This document shows positions 1-6,904 of a stretch of DNA of 6,904 bases, in pieces. The position numbers and the translations under genes are program-made. Within the stretch, counting starts at the first letter, position 1. Each line of letters starts with the position of its first letter. The notes under the pieces are model-generated. The model was given only the letters and a program-made list of their open reading frames with translations, did not search any database and had not been told where the DNA came from. Where the stretch lies: the NCBI GenBank assembly GCA_021323495.1, contig JAJQJO010000203.1, forward strand, positions 1 to 6,904, given 5' to 3'. This DNA comes from Cellvibrio sp. (lineage in GTDB: Bacteria > Pseudomonadota > Gammaproteobacteria > Pseudomonadales > Cellvibrionaceae).

Positions 1-1152
1 CACATCCGCGCCCAGACTAAAGAAGCATTCAGCAATACGTTGTCCGATACAGATCTGATTGTCGGGGCCAGGAGCGGGCCGATAAACTTATTGTTGTATT
101 CGGTATTTCATTTGGGCAATCCGACCCACAACGTTCAGTGGAATACCTATGAAGAGCTGGCCAAACACAGCCAGGTTGACTGGCTCATTCCGTTGGCGTT
201 AGGCGACTCCCACAAGGGTCACAGAGTCGTCGCCACGACAGCAGACTTTTTTGCACACTACGCGTATGGAAACAAGCAACGCTTAAGGATTGCGGAGGGC
301 AAAACCTTTGTTGCGCCGTTTGAAGTTGTGCTAGGCGCGGCGGTTGCGCGCAAACAAGGTTATCGGATCGGCGCTAATATTATCCTCGCCCACGGCATTG
401 CGGACGTGTCATTAGCCAAACACGATGATGCTCCGTTTACCGTTAGCGGAATCCTTGCGCCCACGGGCACACCGGTTGATAAAAGCGTATTCATTTCTCT
501 TGCAGGGATGGAAGCTATTCACCGCGATTGGCATTCCGGTGTGCATATCCCTACGCAATCATCAAGCGACCAACAAAACGTTTTGACAAATGCTCACCCG
601 GAAACATTAAGCGCAATGTTGGTTGGATTAAAATCGCGGTCGGCATTATTTACCGTGCAGCGGCAAATCAATCAATACACGAATGAACCTTTGCAAGCGG
701 TAGTACCGGGCTTGGTATTGGCGGAATTGTGGCAATTGATGGACTCCGTCGAAATTGCTTTTACGGTTATTGCCTGGCTGGTGGTTGGTGCCAGTTTGTT
801 AGGGATGACCACCAGCCTGCTAACGGCGCTCAACGAAAGACAACGTGAGTTTGCTGTTATGCGCGCACTGGGTGCAGGCCCCGGTTATTTATTTACGCTG
901 ATAATGTCTGAAGTGCTTTTTATCTGTGTGATCGCAATTGTCCTGGCGATATTGCTCCTAACCGCCACTCTCGCACTGCTGCAACCCTGGCTGCTCGGTA
1001 CATGGGGATTATCAATATCCTTGAACGTAATGGGCTCCAATCAATTACTTTATCTGGCCGGTGTTTTGATAACCGCGATTGTATTGTCTGTTATTCCTGC
1101 ATGGGTTGTGTACCGGCGCAGCTTGCATGACGGATTATCGATGCGGATTTAA
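1..1152 (+). CDS. ABC transporter permease, FtsX/MacB-like (5' partial)
   Basis: Inner-membrane subunit of an ABC transporter of the FtsX/MacB type, which would work with a separate ATPase to move or release an unidentified substrate. The frame is open from base 1, so the true start and probably the first membrane helix lie left of the window. A TTG at 40 is in frame but interrupts conserved sequence and is unlikely to be the start. Of 383 visible residues, about 1-240 form the extracytoplasmic domain, with the family-typical stretches TDLIVGARSG (near residue 17) and GILAPTGTPVD (near 150). Three hydrophobic helices follow, at about 250-275, 297-330 and 349-370. Between the first two lies NERQREFAVMRALGA, the cytoplasmic signature of FtsX-like permeases. 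The gene ends with TAA at 1150-1152. From memory, close relatives sit in gammaproteobacterial operons with an ATPase, a DUF2796 protein and a DUF3299 protein, some of them zinc-responsive. No such neighbour is visible here, so the substrate stays open. Family assignment is firm and the zinc link is inference. Confidence 0.88.
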   Translation, partial: HIRAQTKEAFSNTLSDTDLIVGARSGPINLLLYSVFHLGNPTHNVQWNTYEELAKHSQVDWLIPLALGDSHKGHRVVATTADFFAHYAYGNKQRLRIAEGKTFVAPFEVVLGAAVARKQGYRIGANIILAHGIADVSLAKHDDAPFTVSGILAPTGTPVDKSVFISLAGMEAIHRDWHSGVHIPTQSSSDQQNVLTNAHPETLSAMLVGLKSRSALFTVQRQINQYTNEPLQAVVPGLVLAELWQLMDSVEIAFTVIAWLVVGASLLGMTTSLLTALNERQREFAVMRALGAGPGYLFTLIMSEVLFICVIAIVLAILLLTATLALLQPWLLGTWGLSISLNVMGSNQLLYLAGVLITAIVLSVIPAWVVYRRSLHDGLSMRI

Positions 1153-1198
1153 TTACCTCCCATTCCCTGGGTTGCCTGGTGGGATGATCGCCTGGCCG

Positions 1199-1214
1199 AT
1201 TATCGTCAGATAAT
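1199..1214. terminator. Weak hairpin between convergent genes, possible terminator
   Basis: In the 74-base spacer between two converging genes, ATTATC (1199-1204) and GATAAT (1209-1214) form a 6-base-pair stem with a GTCA loop. On the + strand it is followed by GTTATTGATT, which is T-rich but not a proper U-tract. A second imperfect stem, CATTCCC with GGGATG (1161-1186, one bulged base), lies closer to the permease stop. The position suits a bidirectional terminator, but the stem is short and AT-rich, so this is a weak call. Confidence 0.2.
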
Positions 1215-1226
1215 GTTATTGATTCA

Positions 1227-2978
1227 TTACATTCCACTCAGCGGAACTGTATTGCGCGATATATGGTCGGGAAGATCATCGGCATGGAAGAATTGGTAAT
1301 TATTTTTTCCTGCTTTTTTTGCTTCATACATCGCCTCGTCGGCGTGCTGGAATGCAGATTCAACATCAGCGCAATCGTCTGGAAAAACGCTGATACCAAT
1401 ACTCAGCGTTATCAGTAATTCACATTCATGGATAAGATGCGGCAGCGCAAAGGCGGCGAGCAATTTTTCGGCTACTTGCGCCGCATCATTGCGTAGTTCA
1501 ATTTCGGTAAGCAAAACCACAAATTCATCGCCGCCCTGACGGCATACAGTGTCTGTCGCGCGGACGGCTTCTTGTAACCGTTTGGCAACCGACTGTAATA
1601 ACTTATCACCCACCGCATGACCGAGCGAATCGTTGATGTGTTTAAAATTATCCAAATCGACAAATAACAATGAGACCTGTTTTTTCTTGCGCGCAGCAAG
1701 ACCAATTGCACGGGTTAACCGGTCAGTTAATAACGAGCGGTTGACGAGCCCGGTTAGAAAATCATGTTGCGCCATGTGCAACATTTTTTGTGCCATGGCA
1801 TGCGTTTCCCTGACATCATGAAAAACAATGACCGCACCGGTCACTTCCCCATTGCGATTGTGAATGGGGGCAATAGAATCTTCGATGGGCAACTCGGTTC
1901 CGTCGCGACGTACAAGCAAACAATTGCCCGGCAATGTTGCGTTAGTATCGGATTTAATCACTCGTTTGATTGGATTCCGATAGCGCGTGCGTGTTTCAGC
2001 ATCAATTATGTGGAATACTTCTTCGAGCGGTAAACCCACCGCATCTTTCATTAACCATCCGGTTATGGTTTCGGCGGCGGGATTAAGGTAAGTGACTTTG
2101 CGGCCAAGATTGGTAGTGAGCACGCCATCACCAATCGAATTTAGCGTAACTTCTGACCGCTCGTACTGTTCGAATATTATTTCTTCTGACACGCGCAGAA
2201 TAACCTCAAGGGTTTTGCGTTCACTGATGTCTTCAACAATTTGCACATAACCCTGGTTTTTTTTGGAGTCGTGGATGTCGCGAATCGCGGTAGCATTCAA
2301 GCGGGTCCATACTACCGATTTATCTTTGCGTAGAAACCGCAACTCTGCGATAAAAGGTGTTTGACTACGCACAGCTTCACTCCACGCCATGATTGCTTGC
2401 TGCCGGTCTTCAGGGTGAATTGCGCTGGTCCAATTGGTCCCGAGGGTTTCCGCTAATGCTTGTCCGGAAATAATGTGATATGCCGCGTTGGTGTAAATGC
2501 AATTTCCCTGCACATCAGAAACAAAGATACCGAGTGGTGAAGCATCACTCATCGCGCGGAAACGTTCATCGCTATCGAGTAGCGCAGCACGGGATACTTT
2601 GCGTTCGATAATGTAATTCAATGCACGCGGCAGCCAATGTGCATCAATGTGGCCTTTGGCAAAATAATCATGCGCACCGCGCCGCATTGATTCACGCATC
2701 AACTCATCATCAATTCCGGCGCTCAACACCAATATAAGCGCATCAGGTGCAGCGGCAAGCACACTATCAAACGCATCTAAACCCAGACCATCGGGCAAGT
2801 TAAGATCCAGTAAAATTACATCGACTGTATTTTGGCTCAGCAATCCGAGCGCTTCAGCCAGCGATGTCACCAGGGTCGTATTAAAAAAATCATCGGCGTT
2901 GACGAGCGCATTTTGTATTAACTGCGCATCAGCGGGATTGCTTTCAACCAGTAATACGGTAGTGGGCAGAATGGCCAT
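1227..2978 (-). CDS. REC-PAS-PAS-GGDEF response regulator, probable diguanylate cyclase
   Basis: A 583-residue soluble cytoplasmic protein predicted to make cyclic di-GMP from two GTP. The receiver domain (about 6-125) has phosphoacceptor Asp58 in LLDLNLPD, Ser86 at the switch position and Lys108. Its metal-binding pair reads Glu12-Ser13 rather than two acidic residues. Two PAS domains follow (about 138-255 and 275-395); each ends in a PAC-like segment (VEDISERK, VFHDVRET). The GGDEF domain (about 400-565) has Asp441 in the metal site, an intact GGDEF at 482-486 and the product-inhibition motif RATD at 473-476, exactly five residues before it. No EAL or HD-GYP domain and no membrane segment is visible, so degradation of c-di-GMP is not expected. 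The ATG at 2978 was chosen because the receiver fold begins within a few residues of it. No convincing Shine-Dalgarno sequence precedes it. The gene lies 116 bases downstream of the glucan synthase on the same strand. The PAS ligands and partner kinase cannot be read from the sequence. Confidence 0.93.
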   Translation of the reverse strand: MAILPTTVLLVESNPADAQLIQNALVNADDFFNTTLVTSLAEALGLLSQNTVDVILLDLNLPDGLGLDAFDSVLAAAPDALILVLSAGIDDELMRESMRRGAHDYFAKGHIDAHWLPRALNYIIERKVSRAALLDSDERFRAMSDASPLGIFVSDVQGNCIYTNAAYHIISGQALAETLGTNWTSAIHPEDRQQAIMAWSEAVRSQTPFIAELRFLRKDKSVVWTRLNATAIRDIHDSKKNQGYVQIVEDISERKTLEVILRVSEEIIFEQYERSEVTLNSIGDGVLTTNLGRKVTYLNPAAETITGWLMKDAVGLPLEEVFHIIDAETRTRYRNPIKRVIKSDTNATLPGNCLLVRRDGTELPIEDSIAPIHNRNGEVTGAVIVFHDVRETHAMAQKMLHMAQHDFLTGLVNRSLLTDRLTRAIGLAARKKKQVSLLFVDLDNFKHINDSLGHAVGDKLLQSVAKRLQEAVRATDTVCRQGGDEFVVLLTEIELRNDAAQVAEKLLAAFALPHLIHECELLITLSIGISVFPDDCADVESAFQHADEAMYEAKKAGKNNYQFFHADDLPDHISRNTVPLSGM

Positions 2979-3013
2979 GGGAATGCATCGTTAAGAGTAC
3001 AGGGAAGAGCTTG

Positions 3014-3042
3014 ACACTAAGCTCATGACAGTAACCGGTCAA
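3014..3042 (-). promoter_or_regulatory. Candidate sigma-70 promoter for the GGDEF gene
   Basis: Read on the - strand, TTGACC (3037-3042) is followed after 17 bases by TAGTGT (3014-3019). The -35 box matches the consensus at five of six positions with ideal spacing, while the -10 box is mediocre. Transcription would begin near 3007, leaving a leader of roughly 28 bases before the ATG at 2978. Such matches arise by chance, but the position between gene and palindrome is consistent with a real promoter. Confidence 0.35.
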
Positions 3043-3052
3043 TGCGATGGCA

Positions 3053-3066
3053 CACACTTAAGTGTG
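3053..3066. promoter_or_regulatory. Perfect 14-base palindrome, possible operator
   Basis: CACACTTAAGTGTG is a perfect inverted repeat with no spacer, lying between the synthase stop codon and the candidate promoter of the GGDEF gene. Its centre is about 52 bases upstream of the predicted transcription start and its edge is 10 bases from the -35 box, a position suited to a dimeric transcription factor. No T-run follows on the - strand, so a rho-independent terminator for the synthase is less likely. The binding protein is unknown. Confidence 0.35.
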
Positions 3067-3094
3067 CTGCGTAAGACTGTTTGTTAATTACAAG

Positions 3095-6000
3095 TTATGA
3101 GCTTATAGGTACATACACCTCCACTTTTCGCTCGCGGCCATCATCCACTAACAAAATCTTTTCGTCTTCCGACTCGACATCGTCGAGCACCACCTTGCTG
3201 TTTTTTTCCAGCGTATGGATTACATCAATTCGATACAGCGTTGGGCCGAAACGATAGTCAACAGAATAACTTTTCCACTCTTTTGGCAAGCAGGGTTTAA
3301 TGTGCAGATGCATGCCCCGACGCGAAATGCCGAGTAGGGATTCGATCATTAAACGGTACAGCCAACCCGCCGAACCTGTGTACCAACTCCAGCCGCCACG
3401 ACCGGTATGCGGGGCGATGGCGTAAACGTCGGCGGCGACAACGTAGGGTTCTGCTTTGTACAGCGCAACTGCGTCAGCGCTATTGCCGTGATTAACCGGA
3501 TTGATAATGTTGAGCAGTTGCCATGCACGTTGGCTATCACCTAGCTGAGCAAAAGCCATAGTGGCCCAGATGGCGGCATGAGTGTATTGCCCACCGTTTT
3601 CGCGCACGCCGGGAACATAGCCTTTGATATAGCCGGGATCCATTGCGGATTTATCGAAGGGCGGATCCAGTAACTGGATGATACCTTGGTCGCGCCGCAC
3701 CAAATGTTTGTACATCGATGCCATGGCCAATTGTGAACGTGCCGGCTCGCCCGCACCGGACAGCACTGACCAGCTTTGGGCGATGGAATCGATACGGCAT
3801 TCGTCATTGACTACCGAACCGAGCGCGACACCATCGTCGAACCAGGCGCGTCGATACCAATCTCCATCCCACGCGTGTTGTTCAATGTTTGCGCGCAGCT
3901 CCGCCGCTTGCTCCTGACAGCGGATCGCAAAAGCGTGGTCCTGTTTGAAGGTGGCAATTTCGGCAAACGAGAGCAGCACTTTGTAAAGCATAAAGCCGAG
4001 CCACACGCTCTCGCCTTTACCGTGGATCCCGACCAGGTTCATACCGTCATTCCAATCCCCGGAACCCATCAACGGAATGCCGCGCTCACCAAAACGCAGG
4101 CCGTTTTCGATGGCGAGCTGACAGTGGTGATAGAGGCTGGCGGTATCGCTGCTTTGCCCCGGCAGATCGTAATAGGATTCCTCATCATCGTTGAGTGAGC
4201 GGCCAGTGAGGAAATGCAGGGGTTCGTCGAGTACACCGGTATCGCCAGTGCTATTCACGTAATGGCAGGTGACTAGCGGCAACCACAGGTAATCATCCGA
4301 ACAGCGGGTGCGTACACCGCGCCCTTGCGGTGGATGCCACCAATGTTGCACATCGCCCTCGTGGTATTGCCGTTGGGCGGCGCGCAGTAATTGCGCGCGG
4401 ATCATCGCGGGCTGGCTGTGCACTAATGCCATGGTGTCCTGCAGTTGGTCGCGATAACCGTAGGCGCCGCCGGATTGATAAAAGCCGCTGCGGGCCCACA
4501 AACGGCAGGCCAGGGTTTGGTAGAGCAACCAGCCATTGGCGAGCACATTAAATGCCGGATCAGGGGTTTTAACCTGCACCGCACCGAGGGTTTGCGTCCA
4601 GTACTCATGTACTTTCGCGAGTGCCGCGCGGGCCGAGCCGAGGTTGCGCATGCGTTGCGCCAGATGGCGTGCCTGTTGCAGATCCTGACCGGCACCGAGG
4701 CGGAAAATAATTTCGCGCTCCTGCCCTTCGCCCAATTCAAACGGCACCTGGATCGCACCGCAGGGATCAAGCCCCGCGCCCAATCGACCGGATAAACGCA
4801 CCCGGGTCAACGCGTCAGGATTGGCCAGCGATCCATTGCGGCCGAGGAATTCGGTGCGGTCTCCAGTTAAGGTGCGGGCGTTGTCATCCACATCGAAGAA
4901 ACAAACACGTCCCCCAAATTCGCTGTTGTAAGCGTTGCGCGCAAACAGTGCGCCGCTTTGGGCATCAATTTCAGTGACCAGATGCAACGCTGATTTGGTA
5001 CGCAAATCGCCCAGTACCCATTCGACATAACCCGTCGCGGACAAGCGCCGTCTGCGACCTGAATCATTGCGCAGTTTCAGCACCGAGAATTTGACCGATA
5101 CCTCGAGATCCACATACACCCATAACTCGGAGCTAATGCCGTCTTCGGTATGCTCAAACACGCTGTAACCAAAACCGTGGCGGGTTGCATAAGGTGAAAC
5201 ACCGCGCGCTGGCAAAGGCGTAGGCGACCAGAAATGACCAGTTTCCTCATCGCGCAGATAAATCGCCTCGCCACCCGCGGTGCCGACCGGATCATCACAC
5301 CAGGGTGTGAGGCGGAATTCGTGGGCATTTTCGGCCCAGGTATAAGCCAGGCCGCTTTCCGAAATGACGGTGCCGAAGCCCGGGTTTGCGAGCACGTTCA
5401 CCCACGGCAGCGGCGTCACTTGCGCCGCCGTGGTGGTGATAATGTATTCGCGCCCATCGGTGGTGAAGCCGCCCAAATGGTTAGTCAGGATCAGGTCGCT
5501 ACGCGGGCCAATCTTCAGCGGTTGCTCATTCACTGATTCACGCGTGCGAGTGGGCGTGAGGCGGGCAACTTTTTTGTCCCCCAGACTGCGCCGGTTGACC
5601 TGTTCCGCCAAACTGCCACGGCTGCCATCGACTATCACGCGCGCCACCGTTTGCAACAAGATGCGGTCTTCGTGGGAAATCTGCTCGCCCGAGCGCACAA
5701 AAATGCCGCCCGGGCGATCAATTGCATGGCTCTCACTGCCGGTGGCGATCAAGCCCATAATCTGGTCTTGCAGGTGTTGGCGATAGCCGACGTGGTCTTC
5801 GTTCCAGATCACCAGGTCGACCTTCAAGCCTTTCAAACGCCAATAGGCGTGGCACTGGATCATCTGCCGCGCCAGCTCGATATGGGCAGCGGTGGCGATC
5901 TTGAGCAGCACAATCGGCAAGTCGCCGGAAATAGCGTAACCCCACAGCCCTGACTGCCCGCGCCGATTCTGGATTAACAGGCTCGCATCCGCGCGCAGTG

Positions 6001-6904
6001 CCGACTGGGCGTAAAGCACCGGGCCGGCCAGCTTGCGATAGAGCTGGGCATCGGCCTCGCTGGCATTGATCTGGCGGAGGGTGACACCGCTGTGAGTCGC
6101 GGCAAGATCAAATACCCGGTCGGCAAAATGCCGTTCCTGATACTTATTCACCAGCGCCATACAGGCATCGCGATTTTCCGTAGCACCGGAGACCAGATCG
6201 AGCGTCGCTACTTGTCCTGCTTCCAACGTAATGATGCAGCGAATCGCAACCACAGGATCGAGCACCGAGCCCTGGCTATCGCTCAATTGGCCGCCGTTGG
6301 TGACCGCTTGCGGTGCTGCCAGGGTGCGCCCGCGGCCGGTAAATTTCAGCCGATCTGTCTCGTACGACACCTGGTCGACGTGGTTGGCGTTACTGGCCAA
6401 CAGATGAAACATCCAGGGGGTTTGTTCGCCTACCGAGCGCGGGCGCCGGGTGCACAGCAATGCATGGCGGTCGGCGACAATTTCGGTTTGCACAAACAAA
6501 TTGCCAAACGCGGTTTGCGTTGCATCGGCGGCAGGAACTGCCAGCACAACTTCGGCGTAGCTGGTGATCTCAATGGTTCTGGTGCGCGGCGAACGGTTGG
6601 TGATGCGCAAGCGCCGCAGTTCGATATCGTCCTCGGGGGATACCACCAATTCCGTGTAGGTTTCGATGTCGTGATCGCGGCGGCGATATTCCGCACGGCC
6701 TTCGGAGAACATCGCCTCGTAACTGTCGGCGCGTTTAACCGTGGGTTGATGGTTGGCCGACCAGAAATCGCCGCTATCGGCGTCGCGCAGATACACAAAC
6801 ATGCCCCAGTGGTCGCGGGTTGCATCCTCGCGCCAGCGGGTGACGGCCAGCTCTTTCCAGCGGCTGTAACTGCCACCGGCGTTGGTCACCATCACCTGAT
6901 AGCG
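3095..6904 (-). CDS. ndvB: Cyclic beta-1,2-glucan synthase, C-terminal part with GH94 phosphorylase domain (5' partial)
   Basis: C-terminal 1269 residues of an NdvB/Cgs-type protein. The frame is open to the window edge. Family members are about 2700-2900 residues, with an N-terminal GT84 synthase and membrane segments that would lie to the right. The in-frame GTG at 6895 and ATG at 6892 are internal, because conserved sequence (VTNAGGSYSRW) continues across them. Numbering from the edge: beta-sandwich 1 at about 1-270; a helical segment at about 285-440 with GQSGLWGY and YRQHLQDQIMGL; beta-sandwich 2 at about 468-745; the (alpha/alpha)6 GH94 domain at about 780-1195; and a short C-terminal beta region. 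Known GH94 active-site residues are recognisable: Arg865 and Asp871 (RTRCSDDYLW), the general acid Asp953 in GDWND, Glu1102 and His1109 (RENGGQYTH), and Thr1176-Gly1177 (TGSAGW) for phosphate. In Brucella Cgs the C-terminal domain is cytoplasmic and trims glucan chains by phosphorolysis to set ring size. The cyclic glucans go to the periplasm and serve in osmoadaptation, host interaction and biofilm tolerance. A separate 1,2-beta-oligoglucan phosphorylase is the main alternative, but the conserved sequence running off the edge argues for the full synthase. Confidence 0.9.
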   Translation of the reverse strand, partial: RYQVMVTNAGGSYSRWKELAVTRWREDATRDHWGMFVYLRDADSGDFWSANHQPTVKRADSYEAMFSEGRAEYRRRDHDIETYTELVVSPEDDIELRRLRITNRSPRTRTIEITSYAEVVLAVPAADATQTAFGNLFVQTEIVADRHALLCTRRPRSVGEQTPWMFHLLASNANHVDQVSYETDRLKFTGRGRTLAAPQAVTNGGQLSDSQGSVLDPVVAIRCIITLEAGQVATLDLVSGATENRDACMALVNKYQERHFADRVFDLAATHSGVTLRQINASEADAQLYRKLAGPVLYAQSALRADASLLIQNRRGQSGLWGYAISGDLPIVLLKIATAAHIELARQMIQCHAYWRLKGLKVDLVIWNEDHVGYRQHLQDQIMGLIATGSESHAIDRPGGIFVRSGEQISHEDRILLQTVARVIVDGSRGSLAEQVNRRSLGDKKVARLTPTRTRESVNEQPLKIGPRSDLILTNHLGGFTTDGREYIITTTAAQVTPLPWVNVLANPGFGTVISESGLAYTWAENAHEFRLTPWCDDPVGTAGGEAIYLRDEETGHFWSPTPLPARGVSPYATRHGFGYSVFEHTEDGISSELWVYVDLEVSVKFSVLKLRNDSGRRRRLSATGYVEWVLGDLRTKSALHLVTEIDAQSGALFARNAYNSEFGGRVCFFDVDDNARTLTGDRTEFLGRNGSLANPDALTRVRLSGRLGAGLDPCGAIQVPFELGEGQEREIIFRLGAGQDLQQARHLAQRMRNLGSARAALAKVHEYWTQTLGAVQVKTPDPAFNVLANGWLLYQTLACRLWARSGFYQSGGAYGYRDQLQDTMALVHSQPAMIRAQLLRAAQRQYHEGDVQHWWHPPQGRGVRTRCSDDYLWLPLVTCHYVNSTGDTGVLDEPLHFLTGRSLNDDEESYYDLPGQSSDTASLYHHCQLAIENGLRFGERGIPLMGSGDWNDGMNLVGIHGKGESVWLGFMLYKVLLSFAEIATFKQDHAFAIRCQEQAAELRANIEQHAWDGDWYRRAWFDDGVALGSVVNDECRIDSIAQSWSVLSGAGEPARSQLAMASMYKHLVRRDQGIIQLLDPPFDKSAMDPGYIKGYVPGVRENGGQYTHAAIWATMAFAQLGDSQRAWQLLNIINPVNHGNSADAVALYKAEPYVVAADVYAIAPHTGRGGWSWYTGSAGWLYRLMIESLLGISRRGMHLHIKPCLPKEWKSYSVDYRFGPTLYRIDVIHTLEKNSKVVLDDVESEDEKILLVDDGRERKVEVYVPISS

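Noticed and set aside
1174..1195. Direct repeat GCCTGG at 1174-1179 and 1190-1195 in the convergent spacer
   Set aside because: Two six-base copies are too short to be meaningful, and no att site, iteron or mobile element boundary is nearby.
1764..2033. 89-codon open frame on the + strand, opposite the second PAS region
   Set aside because: It is fully contained in the GGDEF gene, and its translation has no recognisable domain.
3011..3042. TTGACA on the + strand (3011-3016) as a -35 box, and the TTGAC/GTCAA inverted repeat around 3011-3042
   Set aside because: No acceptable -10 box lies 16-18 bases downstream and no + strand gene follows. The 5-base arms separated by 22 bases are expected by chance.
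5364..5786. 140-codon open frame on the + strand, opposite the glucan synthase
   Set aside because: It lies wholly inside the conserved synthase gene, gives an Arg/Ser/Pro-rich translation with no recognisable domain, and is typical of antisense frames in GC-rich genes. The same applies to the open frame at 3776-4198.
6892..6895. GTG/ATG codons as the true start of the glucan synthase gene
   Set aside because: The frame is open to the window edge and conserved family sequence runs across these codons, so they are internal methionine or valine codons.

Overview
The window carries the 3' parts of two truncated genes and one complete gene. The layout is: a partial ABC-transporter permease on the + strand (1-1152), a short convergent spacer (1153-1226), a complete REC-PAS-PAS-GGDEF protein on the - strand (1227-2978), a 116-base spacer, and the C-terminal part of a very large cyclic beta-1,2-glucan synthase (NdvB/Cgs-like) on the - strand that runs off the right edge (3095-6904). 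Coding density is high. I see no RNA genes, CRISPR array, insertion sequence or other mobile element.

The protein content points to a Gram-negative bacterium, most likely a gammaproteobacterium. The permease resembles a family seen in gammaproteobacterial ABC operons, the signalling protein has a typical proteobacterial layout, and NdvB-type synthases occur in proteobacteria. A Cellvibrio-like host is only a guess. By eye, GC is near 50% in the left half and somewhat higher in the glucan synthase gene.

The glucan synthase fragment shows two GH94-type beta-sandwich domains and a C-terminal phosphorylase domain with its main active-site residues intact. The segment between the sandwiches looks like a decayed copy of the helical domain, so the protein reads as an internal duplication with one working and one relict catalytic module. 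The GGDEF protein lies directly downstream on the same strand, with an intact GGDEF motif and inhibitory RxxD site. Its receiver domain has an altered metal-binding pair. The spacer between these genes holds a candidate sigma-70 promoter and, just upstream of it, a perfect 14-base palindrome. The signalling gene may therefore be controlled separately from the synthase while still being linked to it in function (inference). The permease converges on this pair and is probably unrelated to it.

Overall these are recognisable families. I did not find a clearly new system. The points most worth following are the duplicated architecture of the synthase, its pairing with a diguanylate cyclase, the receiver-domain substitution and the palindrome.
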